From NCBI RefSeq assembly GCF_002943525.1, contig NZ_CP025394.1:6138001-6202000 (forward strand): 64,000 nucleotides of DNA, written 5' to 3'. Under the pieces are notes generated by a model. The model was not told where the DNA came from, did not search any database, and saw only the letters and a list, made by a program, of their open reading frames with translations. Of the stretch, positions 1 to 8,405 are shown one piece after another; within the stretch, counting starts at the first letter, position 1, and each line of letters starts with the position of its first letter. The stretch comes from Kitasatospora sp. MMS16-BH015 (GTDB lineage: Bacteria > Actinomycetota > Actinomycetes > Streptomycetales > Streptomycetaceae). Position numbers and translations under genes: made by a program.

Positions 1-572
1 AGACGATGACCAAGGCGGGCGAGGGCATCGACGACCCCTCGGCGGCTTTCGGCAAGCGCTCGACCACGGTGGCCTTCGACTTCGGCCGGATCACCCTCGA
101 CGACCGGAACGTCCTCTACCTGTTCGGCGCCCCCGGCCAGGAGCGGTTCTGGTTCCTCTGGGACCGGCTGTTCGCGGGTGCGCTGGGTGCCGTGGTGCTG
201 GTCGACACCCGGCGGCTGGAGGAGTCCTGGTACGCGATCGACCGCCTGGAGCACCACGGCACGCCCTTCGTGGTCGCCCGGAACAACTTCGAGCAGCCGC
301 AGCACTCGCTGGCGGAGGTCCGGGCGGCGCTCGACCTGCCGGCGGACGTGCCGCTGGTCGACTGCGACGCCCGCGACCGGGAGTCCAGCAAGCAGGTGCT
401 GATCGAACTGGTCCGCCACCTCCAGCACTTGGCCGAGGCGGAGCTGGCCGAAGCCGAACCGGCCGAGGCAGGTGCCGCCGCCGGTGCTCTGCCGGTGCCC
501 GCACCCCGGTCCGGCACCGCCCCTGCCGCCGCCGTAGCGTCCGTCATGCTCGAACAGGAGATGAGCTCGTGA
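1..572 (+). CDS. cvnD: Conservon GTPase CvnD, 5' end outside the window
   Basis: This is the C-terminal part of a small Ras-like GTP-binding protein of the conservon (cvn) type. The frame is open from base 3, and the Walker A P-loop expected about 30 residues further upstream is outside the window, so the ATG at 6 is not the true start. Visible family features are DFGRI and LFGAPGQERFWFLWD, which covers the G3 region, followed by GALGAVVLVDTRRLEE and the ARNNFEQ segment where GTPases carry NKxD. The last ~45 residues are an Ala/Glu/Pro-rich tail. Its stop overlaps the next start (GTGA), so it is translationally coupled to the P450 behind it. In known conservons, CvnA (sensor kinase-like), CvnB, CvnC and CvnD form a membrane-associated signalling complex; the first three genes would lie just left of the window. 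Confidence 0.9.
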   Translation, partial: TMTKAGEGIDDPSAAFGKRSTTVAFDFGRITLDDRNVLYLFGAPGQERFWFLWDRLFAGALGAVVLVDTRRLEESWYAIDRLEHHGTPFVVARNNFEQPQHSLAEVRAALDLPADVPLVDCDARDRESSKQVLIELVRHLQHLAEAELAEAEPAEAGAAAGALPVPAPRSGTAPAAAVASVMLEQEMSS

Positions 573-1807
573 CCGAGCCCGCGCCCACCCCACCGCCGGG
601 CTGCCCCGCGCACCAGGGGGCGACCCCGCTCTACGGCCCGCGCTTCCAGACCGATCCGGGCCAGCTCTACCGCGAACTCCGCGAGACGCACGGGCCGGTG
701 GCCCGGATCGAGCTGGCCGGTGGCGTGCCCGCCTGGCTGGTGATCGGCTACCGCGAGCTCCAGCAGGTGACCGGCCGGCCCGAGCTCTTCGGCCGCGACT
801 CCAGCCGGTGGAACCACTGGCCCCAGATCCCCGCCGACTGGCCGCTCAAGCCGATGATGGCCCCGGTGCCCTCGGTGCTGTACGCCGAGGGCGAGGAGCA
901 CCAGCGCCGCAAGGGCGCGATCACCGACGCGCTGGCCGGGGTCGACCCGTACGAGCTGAAGAAGCACTGCGAGGAGATCGCGGACCGGCTGATCGACGAG
1001 TTCGCCGGCCGGGGCGAGGCCGAGCTGGTGGCCGAGTACGCGCACCGGATGCCGCTGCTGGTGCTCTGCCGGCTCTTCGGGCTGGGCGAGGACGAGGCCC
1101 CGGTGCTGATCCGCGGGCTGCTCGCGATGCTGGACGGCGGCGCCGACGCCCAGGCGGGTGCGCAGCAACTGCTCGACAGCATGCTCGCGTTGGTGCGGGA
1201 GAAGCGCGAGCACCCCGGCGCGGACGTCACCTCGCGACTGCTGGAGCACGCGGCGGGGCTGACGGACGAGGAGGTCATGCGCGACATGCGGGTGATCCTG
1301 ATCGCCGGCCACCAGCCGAGCGCCTACTGGATCGCCAACGCGCTGCGGCTGATGCTCACGGACGAGCGGTTCGCCGCCTCGCTCTCGGGCGGCCGGCGGA
1401 GCATCAGCCAGGCGCTGGCCGAGGCGCTCTGGGAGGACACCCCGACGCAGATCTTCGCGGGCCGCTGGGCTACCCGGGACACCCAGCTCGGCGGACAGCG
1501 GATCGCGGCGGGCGACATGGTGCTGCTCGGCTTCGCCGGCGCCAACGCCGACCCGTCGGTGCGGCAGCCCGGCGGTGCGCCCGCGGAGGGCAACCGCGCC
1601 TACCTGAGCTTCTCCTACGGGCCGCACTCCTGCCCGTTCCCCGCGCAGGAGGCGGCCGAGGTGATCGCCGCGACGGCGATCGAGGTGCTGCTCGACCGGC
1701 TGCCCGACCTCCGGCTGGCGGTGGCCGAGCACGCCCTGGTCTGGCGCCCCTCGGCCTGGGTGCGGGCCCTGGTCTCGCTGCCCGTCGCCTTCACCCCGGC
1801 CATGTGA
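569..1807 (+). CDS. CYP157-type cytochrome P450 of the conservon, lacking EXXR
   Basis: This 412-aa P450-fold protein starts at GTG 569, 8 nt after AGGAG, and overlaps the cvnD stop. The heme-ligand region is YGPHSCPF with Cys355. The K-helix EXXR motif, normally almost invariant, reads EALW (residues 285-288) and is followed by EDTPTQ. The I-helix reads AGHQPSAYW instead of AGxET, so the usual acid-alcohol pair is also absent. Loss of EXXR is the known hallmark of the Streptomyces CYP157 family, whose genes are typically conservon-linked and followed by a CYP154 gene. That is exactly the arrangement here. Whether CYP157 proteins are active monooxygenases or act as signalling partners cannot be read from sequence. 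Confidence 0.9.
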   Translation: MTEPAPTPPPGCPAHQGATPLYGPRFQTDPGQLYRELRETHGPVARIELAGGVPAWLVIGYRELQQVTGRPELFGRDSSRWNHWPQIPADWPLKPMMAPVPSVLYAEGEEHQRRKGAITDALAGVDPYELKKHCEEIADRLIDEFAGRGEAELVAEYAHRMPLLVLCRLFGLGEDEAPVLIRGLLAMLDGGADAQAGAQQLLDSMLALVREKREHPGADVTSRLLEHAAGLTDEEVMRDMRVILIAGHQPSAYWIANALRLMLTDERFAASLSGGRRSISQALAEALWEDTPTQIFAGRWATRDTQLGGQRIAAGDMVLLGFAGANADPSVRQPGGAPAEGNRAYLSFSYGPHSCPFPAQEAAEVIAATAIEVLLDRLPDLRLAVAEHALVWRPSAWVRALVSLPVAFTPAM

Positions 1808-1883
1808 GCCGGCCGGCCTTGTGAGCCGGCCGGCTCCCGATCCTGTCCTGCCTGTACCGCCTGCCCCACCCGAGGAGTACGAG

Positions 1884-3083
1884 ATGACCGCCGCCCCGAT
1901 CGTGATGGACCCGCTGGCCCGGGACAACGCCGCCGAGGGGGCGTTGCTGCGGGCCGCCGGGCCGGTGGTGGCGGTCGAACTGCTCGGCGGGGTGCGGGCC
2001 TGGGCCGTCACCCGGCACGGGGCCGCGCGGGAGCTGCTGACGGACGCCCGGCTGGTGAAGAGCGCCACCCACTGGGCGGCGTACCAGCGCGGGGAGGTGC
2101 CGAAGAGCTGGCCGCTGATCGGGCTGGCCGTGCCGGGGCCGAGCATGGTGACCACGGACGGGGCGGAGCACCGGCGGCTGCGGGCGATCGTCGCGCAGGC
2201 GTTCACCCCGCGCCGGGTCGAGCTGATGCGGCCGCAGATCGAGAAGATCACGGCCGAGCTGCTGGACGGGCTGACGGCGGCCGGGCCGGTGGTCGACCTC
2301 AAGTCGGCCTTCGCCTTCCCGCTGCCGATGACGGTGATCGGCACCCTGCTCGGCGTGCCGGAGCGCGACCACGAGCTGGTCCGCTCGCTGTACGAGCGGT
2401 TCTTCAGCAGCGTCGCCTCGGACGTGCAGGCCACCATCGCCGCGCTCAACGCCTTCGTGGCCGGGCTGGTCGCCGAGCGGCGGGCGGCCCCCGGGGACGA
2501 CCTGATCAGCGCGCTGCTGGCCGCCGACGTGGAGGGCGGGGCGCTCACCGACGCGGAGGCGGCGGCCACCCTCCGGGTGATCATCGCGGCCGGCCACGAG
2601 ACCACGGTCAACCTGATCACCAACGCCGTCCGCGCGCTGCTCACCCACCCCGAGCAGCTCGCCCTGGTCCGTGCGGGCGAGGTCGAGTGGGCCGCGGTGG
2701 TCGAGGAGTCGCTGCGCTGGACGCCGCCGACCAGCAACTTCCTCTTCCGCTTCGCGGCCGAGGACCTGCCGTACGGGGACGTGGTGATCCCGCAGGGCGA
2801 GGCCGTGCTGATCTCGTACAACGCGATCGGCCGGGACCCGGACCAGCACGGCGGCACGGCGGAGCTCTTCGACCTCACCCGGGACGCGGCCCGGCACCTC
2901 TCGTTCGGACACGGCCCGCACGTCTGCCCCGGTGCTCCGCTGGCCCGGCTGGAGGCGGCGGTGGCGCTGCCGGCCCTGTTCGAGCGCTTCCCCGGCCTGG
3001 CCCTCGCGGTGCCGGAGCACGAGCTGAGCCCCAACCCGACCATGGTGGTCAACAGCCTCCGGGAGCTGCCCGTCCGTTTGTGA
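1884..3083 (+). CDS. CYP154-type cytochrome P450
   Basis: This 399-aa cytochrome P450 has all canonical motifs: I-helix AAGHETT, K-helix ESLR (residues 275-278), and the heme loop FGHGPHVCPG with Cys348. The ATG at 1884 is preferred over the upstream in-frame start at 1821 because GAGGAG lies 6 nt before it and the residues between are a Pro-rich stretch unlike the family. It follows the CYP157-type gene after a 76-nt gap. CYP157-CYP154 pairs at conservon ends are well known in Streptomyces, and CYP154 members oxidise hydrophobic substrates with electrons from ferredoxin. No ferredoxin or reductase gene is nearby, so redox partners must come from elsewhere. The natural substrate is unknown. 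Confidence 0.92.
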   Translation: MTAAPIVMDPLARDNAAEGALLRAAGPVVAVELLGGVRAWAVTRHGAARELLTDARLVKSATHWAAYQRGEVPKSWPLIGLAVPGPSMVTTDGAEHRRLRAIVAQAFTPRRVELMRPQIEKITAELLDGLTAAGPVVDLKSAFAFPLPMTVIGTLLGVPERDHELVRSLYERFFSSVASDVQATIAALNAFVAGLVAERRAAPGDDLISALLAADVEGGALTDAEAAATLRVIIAAGHETTVNLITNAVRALLTHPEQLALVRAGEVEWAAVVEESLRWTPPTSNFLFRFAAEDLPYGDVVIPQGEAVLISYNAIGRDPDQHGGTAELFDLTRDAARHLSFGHGPHVCPGAPLARLEAAVALPALFERFPGLALAVPEHELSPNPTMVVNSLRELPVRL

Positions 3084-3109
3084 CGGTTGGTCAGTTCGAG
3101 TCGGGTGCC

Positions 3110-3138
3110 TTGGCGTGGGGTAGGCGCTGCGTTAGCGT
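3110..3138 (+). promoter_or_regulatory. Likely HrdB-type promoter of the sugar ABC operon
   Basis: TTGGCG at 3110-3115 and TAGCGT at 3133-3138 are separated by exactly 17 bp, close to the vegetative TTGACA/TANNNT consensus. The predicted transcript would begin near 3145, about 108 nt upstream of the TTG start of the binding-protein gene, leaving room for operator control. No other hexamer pair of this quality is seen in the 169-nt gap. Confidence 0.5.
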
Positions 3139-3252
3139 CTTCAACTCCACCCCCATTGGGTACGGATCGCACTCAGGTACAGCGCAGCTCTGGTTCCGTC
3201 TCTCTCGACTGTCTGAACAGCTGGCTCCCACGCCTTGGCCCGGAGGTCCGAC

Positions 3253-4689
3253 TTGACGCTCCCTCATCCAGCGATCTTCTCGTCCGACTCTGCACCCGTC
3301 CGCCCGGACCTACCCGTCGACCCCGGTCGGCGCCGCCTGGGGCGGTCGTTGCTGGCCGTACCGGCGGTGCTCGCCCTGACCCTGGCCGTGGGCTGCTCCA
3401 ACAGCTCGGGCGGCGGCTCGGGGGCGAGCGGCTCGGCGGCGGCCCTGACCGGTGACTGCGCCAAGTACCAGCCCTACGCGGGGCACTCGGGCACGAAGGT
3501 CACGATGTACGCCTCGATCCTCAGCCCGGAGTCGGACTCCCTGGAGAAGTCCTGGGCCGAGTTCAGCTCCTGCACCGGGATCAAGATCTCCTACGAGGGT
3601 GCGAACGACTTCGAGTCGCAGCTCCAGGTGCGGGTCAGCGGAGGCAACGCGCCCGACTTCGCGATCATCCCGCAGCCCGGCCTGCTCGCCCAGATGGTGA
3701 AGACCGGCAAGGTGGCCAAGCCGCCGGCCCAGACCGTCACCAACGAGGCCAAGTGGAGCCCGGTCTGGAAGACCTACGGCTCGGTCAACGGCACCTTCTA
3801 CGCGGCGCCGATGAGCGCCAACATGAAGTCGCTGGTCTGGTACTCGCCCAAGTACTTCAAGCAGGCCGGCTACGAGGTGCCCAAGACCTGGGCCGACCTG
3901 ATGGCGCTGAGCGACCGGATCGCCAAGGCGGGGGCGAACGGCAGCAAGCCCTGGTGCGGCGGGATCGGTTCGGGCACCGCCACCGGCTGGCCCGCCACCG
4001 ACTGGCTGGAGGAGGTCGTGCTCGGCTCCTACGGCGGTGACGTCTACGACCAGTGGGTGAGCCACCAGGTGAAGTTCGCCGACCCGAAGATCACCGACGC
4101 GATGCAGAAGGTGGCCGGCTGGATGCAGAACCCGGCCTGGGTCAACGGCGGGTACGGCGACGTGAAGTCGATCGCCACCACCACCTTCCAGGACGCCGGG
4201 GCGCCGATCCTCACCAACAAGTGCTGGATGCTCCAGCAGGCCTCCTTCTACCAGGCGCAGTGGCCCAAGGGCACCAACATCGGGCCGGACGGCGACATCT
4301 TCGCCTTCCACCTCCCGGCGGTGAACCCCGCCGTCGGCAACCCGGTCGAGGGCGGCGGCGAGTTCCTGGCGGCCTTCTCGGACCGGCCCGAGGTGCAGGC
4401 CGTGCAGAACTACCTGTCCAGCGCGGAGTGGGCGAGCAGCCGGGTGAAGGTCTCCACCGGCTGGGTCTCCGCCAACCAGGGCGTGGACAAGAGCCTGTAC
4501 ACCGACCCGATCGACCGGCTCTCCGCCGACGCGCTGACCGACCCGGCGGCGACCTTCCGGTTCGACGCCTCCGACCTGATGCCGGCCGCGGTCGGCTCGG
4601 GCCAGGAGTGGAAGTCGCTCACGGCCTGGTTCGCCGAGGGCCAGTCGATCTCCAAGGTCGCGGGCGACATCGACAGCGCCTGGCCGTAG
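3253..4689 (+). CDS. Sugar ABC transporter substrate-binding lipoprotein (AglE-like)
   Basis: This 478-aa extracellular solute-binding protein should be anchored outside the membrane by a lipidated Cys48 in the lipobox LAVGC, after an Arg-rich n-region and a hydrophobic stretch. The TTG at 3253 is chosen because GGAGG lies 6 nt upstream; the TTG at 3235 has no ribosome site. The mature domain has the bilobed family-1 binding-protein pattern (KVTMYASILSPESDSLEKSW, then a PDFAIIPQPG segment). It most resembles alpha-glucoside binding proteins, from memory of the family. Two permease genes follow, but no ATPase gene. Streptomyces sugar importers commonly share the MsiK ATPase encoded elsewhere, so this operon probably does too. 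Confidence 0.88.
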   Translation: MTLPHPAIFSSDSAPVRPDLPVDPGRRRLGRSLLAVPAVLALTLAVGCSNSSGGGSGASGSAAALTGDCAKYQPYAGHSGTKVTMYASILSPESDSLEKSWAEFSSCTGIKISYEGANDFESQLQVRVSGGNAPDFAIIPQPGLLAQMVKTGKVAKPPAQTVTNEAKWSPVWKTYGSVNGTFYAAPMSANMKSLVWYSPKYFKQAGYEVPKTWADLMALSDRIAKAGANGSKPWCGGIGSGTATGWPATDWLEEVVLGSYGGDVYDQWVSHQVKFADPKITDAMQKVAGWMQNPAWVNGGYGDVKSIATTTFQDAGAPILTNKCWMLQQASFYQAQWPKGTNIGPDGDIFAFHLPAVNPAVGNPVEGGGEFLAAFSDRPEVQAVQNYLSSAEWASSRVKVSTGWVSANQGVDKSLYTDPIDRLSADALTDPAATFRFDASDLMPAAVGSGQEWKSLTAWFAEGQSISKVAGDIDSAWP

Positions 4690-4691
4690 CC

Positions 4692-4736
4692 GAGTCGGGG
4701 TGCCGCCCGGCGCGAGGCCGGGCGGCACCCCGACTC
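4692..4736 (+). terminator. 20-bp intercistronic hairpin behind the binding-protein gene
   Basis: Perfectly complementary 20-bp arms (4692-4711 and 4717-4736) flank a 5-nt loop, starting 2 nt after the stop codon. There is no T-tract. It lies inside the operon, so it probably stabilises the upstream mRNA or partly terminates, giving more binding protein than permease. Confidence 0.75.
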
Positions 4737-4776
4737 CCGGTGGGGTGGGTTGGCTTTCCGGAGGAGGGATGGTCGT

Positions 4777-5805
4777 ATGTCCGGGCATGAACCGGTGGCC
4801 CTGCCGGTGAGTTCGATGCTGGCCGATTCGGCGTGGACGGACGCCACGGTCAAGCTGGGCAACAGTTTCGGTGCGATCGCCGGGTTCCTCGGCATCCTGC
4901 TGGTGGTGTTCTTCGCGGCGGGCCGGGCGAGGGGCCGGCTCGGGCGGCCGCTGGCCATCCTGGTGTTCCTGGGGCCGGCCGTGCTGCTGCTGATCGTGGG
5001 GTTGGTGGCGCCGCTGATCCGCACCGTCTACCTGAGCTTCTACAACGACGACTCCACCCGCTTCCTGGGCGGGCGCAACTACGGCTGGGCGCTGACCACC
5101 GGCTCGATCCACCAGGTGCTGCTCAACACCCTGCTCTGGCTGCTGGTGGCCCCGCTCGCCGCCACCGGCCTCGGGCTGGTGCTGGCCCTGCTGGTCGACC
5201 GGATGAAGCGCCAGGCCGTGTACAAGTCGCTGATCTTCATGCCGATGGCGGTCTCGCTGGTCGGGGCGAGCATCATCTGGAAGTTCGTCTACGAGGCCCG
5301 GGACACCTCGCAGCACCAGATCGGCCTGCTCAGCCAACTCGCCATCAGCCTTGGCTGGTCGCACCCGCCGAACTGGATGCTCTCGCACCCGCTGAACAAC
5401 TTCCTGCTGATGGCGGTGATGATCTGGGTCCAGACCGGCTTCGCGATGGTGGTGCTCTCGGCCGCGATCAAGGCCATCCCGGACGAGGTGACGGAGGCGG
5501 CCCGGCTGGACGGGGCCCGTGGGGTGCAGCTCTTCTGGTACGTCACGGTGCCGATGATCCGCACCACGCTGGTGGTGGTGCTCACCACCGTCATGATCAC
5601 CACGCTCAAGGCCTTCGACATCGTCCGCACCATGACGGGCGGCAACTTCGGCACCCAGGTGCTGGCCAACGAGATGTACTCGCAGTCCTTCGTGCAGTTC
5701 AACGTCGGGCGGGGGAGTGCGCTCGCGGTGATCCTCTTCCTGGCGGTGCTGCCGCTGGTGGCCTACAACATCGTCCAGTTGCGCAAGGAGCGTGAGACCC
5801 GGTGA
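4777..5805 (+). CDS. Sugar ABC transporter permease, AglF/MalF-like
   Basis: This 342-aa inner-membrane permease starts at ATG 4777, 8 nt after an excellent GGAGGAGGG; the TTG at 4750 has no such site. It has an extra N-terminal hydrophobic segment (about residues 20-45), typical of MalF-type subunits, then about six more membrane helices. The coupling-helix EAA motif (EAARLDGARG, from residue 240) contacts the ATPase. It pairs with the next permease to form the transmembrane channel for the upstream binding protein. The end overlaps the next start by 4 bp (GTGA). Confidence 0.9.
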   Translation: MSGHEPVALPVSSMLADSAWTDATVKLGNSFGAIAGFLGILLVVFFAAGRARGRLGRPLAILVFLGPAVLLLIVGLVAPLIRTVYLSFYNDDSTRFLGGRNYGWALTTGSIHQVLLNTLLWLLVAPLAATGLGLVLALLVDRMKRQAVYKSLIFMPMAVSLVGASIIWKFVYEARDTSQHQIGLLSQLAISLGWSHPPNWMLSHPLNNFLLMAVMIWVQTGFAMVVLSAAIKAIPDEVTEAARLDGARGVQLFWYVTVPMIRTTLVVVLTTVMITTLKAFDIVRTMTGGNFGTQVLANEMYSQSFVQFNVGRGSALAVILFLAVLPLVAYNIVQLRKERETR

Positions 5806-6746
5806 GGCCAGCTGTGAAGGGTTCAGGTTCGGCTGCGGGCACCGGTGCCGGGGCGGTGCGGAAGAGCTTCAGCAGTCCGTTGGCCTCGGTCTTCGTGATC
5901 GCGGTGACGGTGCTCTGGACGATCCCGACCTTCGGGCTGCTCGCCACCTCGCTCCGGCCCAAGCAGGACGTCACGGACAGCGGTTGGTGGGAGGTCTTCG
6001 CTCACCCGCAGCTGATCCTCTCCAACTACCACACGGTGCTCTTCGAGGGCGGGTTCGGCGTCAGCGGCGGGCTGATGCCGTACCTGGTCAACTCCCTGGC
6101 GATCAGCATTCCCGCCACGGTCTTCCCGCTGGTGATCGCCGCGATGGCCGCCTACGCGCTGGCCTGGGTCCGGTTCAAGGGCAGCGACACCGTCTTCTTC
6201 GTGATCTTCGCGCTCCAGGTGGTGCCGCTGCAGATGGCACTGATCCCGCTGCTCCAACTGTTCTCCGGCGGCGCCCACCTGGGCGGGGTGACCGTCCTCC
6301 CCTCGCTCGACCTGCACGGGACGTACGCGCCGGTCTGGCTGGCGCACACCATGTTCGCCCTGCCGCTGGCGACCTTCCTGCTGCACAACTTCATCTCGCA
6401 GCTGCCGCGCGACCTGATGGAGGCAGCGGTGGTGGACGGCGCCTCGCACTTCAAGATCTTCCGGTCGATCGTGCTGCCGCTCTGCACCCCGGCCCTGGCC
6501 TCGTTCGCGATCTTCGAGTTCCTCTGGGTCTGGAACGACCTGCTCGTCGCACTGACCTTCGCCGGCGGCACCCCGGAGGTGGCGCCGATGACCGTCCGGC
6601 TGGCGCAGCTCTCCGGATCCTTCGGCGGGCGGTGGGAGTTGCTGACCGCCGGTGCCTTCCTCTCGCTGATCGTGCCGCTGATCGTCTTCTTCGGGCTCCA
6701 GCGGTACTTCGTCCGGGGGTTGCTGGCCGGGTCGGTGAAGGGCTGA
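5802..6746 (+). CDS. Sugar ABC transporter permease, AglG/MalG-like
   Basis: This 314-aa permease with about six membrane helices starts at GTG 5802, overlapping the stop of its partner. The EAA coupling motif is EAAVVDGASHFKIF (from residue 207), followed by SIVLPLCTPALAS. Length and motif fit the MalG/AglG subunit of carbohydrate importers. It is the last gene of the operon and is followed after 13 nt by a hairpin terminator. No ATPase gene follows. Confidence 0.9.
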   Translation: MRPAVKGSGSAAGTGAGAVRKSFSSPLASVFVIAVTVLWTIPTFGLLATSLRPKQDVTDSGWWEVFAHPQLILSNYHTVLFEGGFGVSGGLMPYLVNSLAISIPATVFPLVIAAMAAYALAWVRFKGSDTVFFVIFALQVVPLQMALIPLLQLFSGGAHLGGVTVLPSLDLHGTYAPVWLAHTMFALPLATFLLHNFISQLPRDLMEAAVVDGASHFKIFRSIVLPLCTPALASFAIFEFLWVWNDLLVALTFAGGTPEVAPMTVRLAQLSGSFGGRWELLTAGAFLSLIVPLIVFFGLQRYFVRGLLAGSVKG

Positions 6747-6759
6747 CCCGGTGAGCAGC

Positions 6760-6781
6760 CGACCGCGCGGGGGCGGTCGGC
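6760..6781 (+). terminator. Hairpin terminator of the sugar ABC operon
   Basis: An 8-bp perfect stem, CCGACCGC/GCGGTCGG (6760-6767 and 6774-6781), has a 6-nt loop, 13 nt after the last permease stop. It has no T-tract, as is usual in Streptomyces. Confidence 0.55.
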
Positions 6782-6899
6782 CGCCGGGCCGTTCGGTTGC
6801 CGGGCCGTTCGGCGGGCTGGGCCCAGGACGTACGCTGGACTCGGCCAGACCGACCCGAACCCGCCGGCCGCTGCCGGCGGGGCGACCGAAGGACCAGCG

Positions 6900-7583
6900 A
6901 TGCCGTACGACCCACCGACCCACTCGGTCGAGCGCTCGCTGCGACGGGCCGGCGCCCAGGTGGTGGTCGGGCTGGACGAGGTCGGCCGCGGCGCCTGGGC
7001 CGGGCCGGTGACCGTCGGTGCGGCGGTCACGGGCATGCGCAAGCCGCCGGAGGGGCTGACCGACTCCAAGCTGCTGACCGAGCGCAGGCGCGAGGCGCTC
7101 GCCCCGGTGCTGGCCGACTGGGTGCAGGCCTACGCCCTCGGCGAGGCCTCGGCGCAGGAGTGCGACGAGCTCGGCATGACGGCCGCGCTGCGGCTGGCGG
7201 CGGTGCGCGCGCTGGAGGCGCTGCCGGTCCGGCCGGACGCGGTGATCCTGGACGGCAAGCACGACTACCTCGGCGGCCCCTGGCGGGTCCGCACGGTGAT
7301 CAAGGGCGACCAGTCCTGCGTCTGCGTCTCGGCGGCCTCGGTGCTCGCCAAGGTCAACCGCGACGGCCTGATGGCCGAACTCGGTACGGACCACCCCGCG
7401 TTCGGCTTCGCCGAGAACGCCGGCTACCCCTCCCCGGTGCACCGGGCCGCGCTGGAGGAGTACGGCCCCACCGAGCACCACCGGCTCTCCTGGTCCTACT
7501 TGGACGCACTGCCCCGGTGGAGCCACCTCAAGCGGGTCCGGGAGTCGCCGAGCCAGGACGAGCAACTCACCCTCGGTTTCTGA
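6900..7583 (+). CDS. rnhB: Ribonuclease HII
   Basis: This 227-aa RNase HII removes RNA, including single ribonucleotides, from DNA-RNA hybrids. The N-terminal signature GLDEVGRGAWAGPV gives the catalytic pair Asp26/Glu27, DSK follows at residues 55-57, and a third acidic residue is Asp118 in VILDGKHD. The C-terminal HRLSWSY segment is also family-typical. ATG 6900 follows GAAGGA by 6 nt. A possible promoter is TTCGGC (6809) with TACGCT (6832) at 17-bp spacing. It is transcribed separately from the sugar operon, which ends in its own hairpin. Confidence 0.95.
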   Translation: MPYDPPTHSVERSLRRAGAQVVVGLDEVGRGAWAGPVTVGAAVTGMRKPPEGLTDSKLLTERRREALAPVLADWVQAYALGEASAQECDELGMTAALRLAAVRALEALPVRPDAVILDGKHDYLGGPWRVRTVIKGDQSCVCVSAASVLAKVNRDGLMAELGTDHPAFGFAENAGYPSPVHRAALEEYGPTEHHRLSWSYLDALPRWSHLKRVRESPSQDEQLTLGF

Positions 7584-7661
7584 CGGTTTGTCCTCCGGTC
7601 CTTGTGTTCAAAGGGTGGGGCGCCCGTGCGCATCCGACCGGCATTTGATAGATATTCGGGC

Positions 7662-8312
7662 ATGCCTGCCTTCCCCGAGGAGCCGGAGATTCACGAGAGC
7701 ATCCCGGGCCCCGGCGTTCCCTTCCCCCGAGAGTCGGACGCACAAGCCCCCAGCACGCCTGCCGCCGGCAGCGCGTCCCCCGTCCCCAGCACGCCGTCCG
7801 CGCCGAGGGCCGTCGTGCCCGGCCCGCGTCCGGCTCCGCCGCGCGCGCCCAAGCCCGGGCCGCCCCGCCCCGCACAGCCGCCCAAGCCCGGCCCGGCACC
7901 CCGCCGCGCCGTGCCGGCCGTCCAGTTCGTGCCGGCCACCGCGCAGGACGCGGTGGAGCGCGCGGACGAGGCCGTCGACCAGCTGCTGGAGTCCGGCCGC
8001 CGTCCGGAGGACGTCCTGGTCCTGACCGTCGGCGAGCCGCACCCGTGGCAGCAGCACGAACTCTCCTTCGGCGAGGCCGGCTACTGGGCCCAACTGGCCG
8101 AGGGGGGCGACGTGTTCTACGCGGACGCCGCCACCCCGCGCCCGCTGCGCCGCGAGGTGGTCGTCCTGGTGGTCAACGAGACCTCCGCCGCCCGGGTGGA
8201 GAGCGCCGTGCGCACGGTCCTCGACCACGTCGGCGCGCTGCTGCTGGTCTGCGGCGAGACCGCCCGGGTCGCCCCGCTGCTCCCGGCCGAGTACCGCCCC
8301 GTCCCCGCCTGA
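7662..8312 (+). CDS. Conserved hypothetical protein, possibly leaderless
   Basis: This 216-aa protein is of unknown function. Residues 1 to about 85 are Pro/Ala/Arg-rich and low in complexity, while the last ~130 residues form a compact domain (DVLVLTVGEPHPWQQHEL, GDVFYADAATPRPLRREVVVLVVNE, ALLLVCGETARV). The pattern is faintly reminiscent of the C-terminal segment of UvrD-like helicases, but I cannot assign it. ATG 7662 has no ribosome site. TAGATA at 7649-7654 sits 7 nt upstream, where a -10 box would give a leaderless mRNA beginning at the ATG. A TTG at 7602 is the alternative start. No membrane segment or signal peptide is evident. It ends at a shared bidirectional terminator. Confidence 0.7.
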   Translation: MPAFPEEPEIHESIPGPGVPFPRESDAQAPSTPAAGSASPVPSTPSAPRAVVPGPRPAPPRAPKPGPPRPAQPPKPGPAPRRAVPAVQFVPATAQDAVERADEAVDQLLESGRRPEDVLVLTVGEPHPWQQHELSFGEAGYWAQLAEGGDVFYADAATPRPLRREVVVLVVNETSAARVESAVRTVLDHVGALLLVCGETARVAPLLPAEYRPVPA

Positions 8313-8336
8313 CCACCCACCGACACCGCCGAGCAG

Positions 8337-8368
8337 TCCGCCCCGGCCCTCCTCTGGGCCGGGGCGGA
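8337..8368. terminator. Bidirectional hairpin terminator between convergent genes
   Basis: A perfect 13-bp stem (8337-8349 with 8356-8368) with loop TCCTCT lies between the ends of convergent genes at 8312 (+) and 8406 (-). It can serve both strands. Confidence 0.75.
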
Positions 8369-8405
8369 CGTGCTCGTGCCGGTGTTCCCCGTGAGGTCCG
8401 GGGCG

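Noticed and set aside
116..3172. A 1018-codon open frame on the minus strand across the P450 genes
   Set aside because: It is antisense to three well-supported genes. Its protein is Arg/Pro/Ala-rich and low in complexity, as expected for GC-rich shadow frames, and has no ribosome site.
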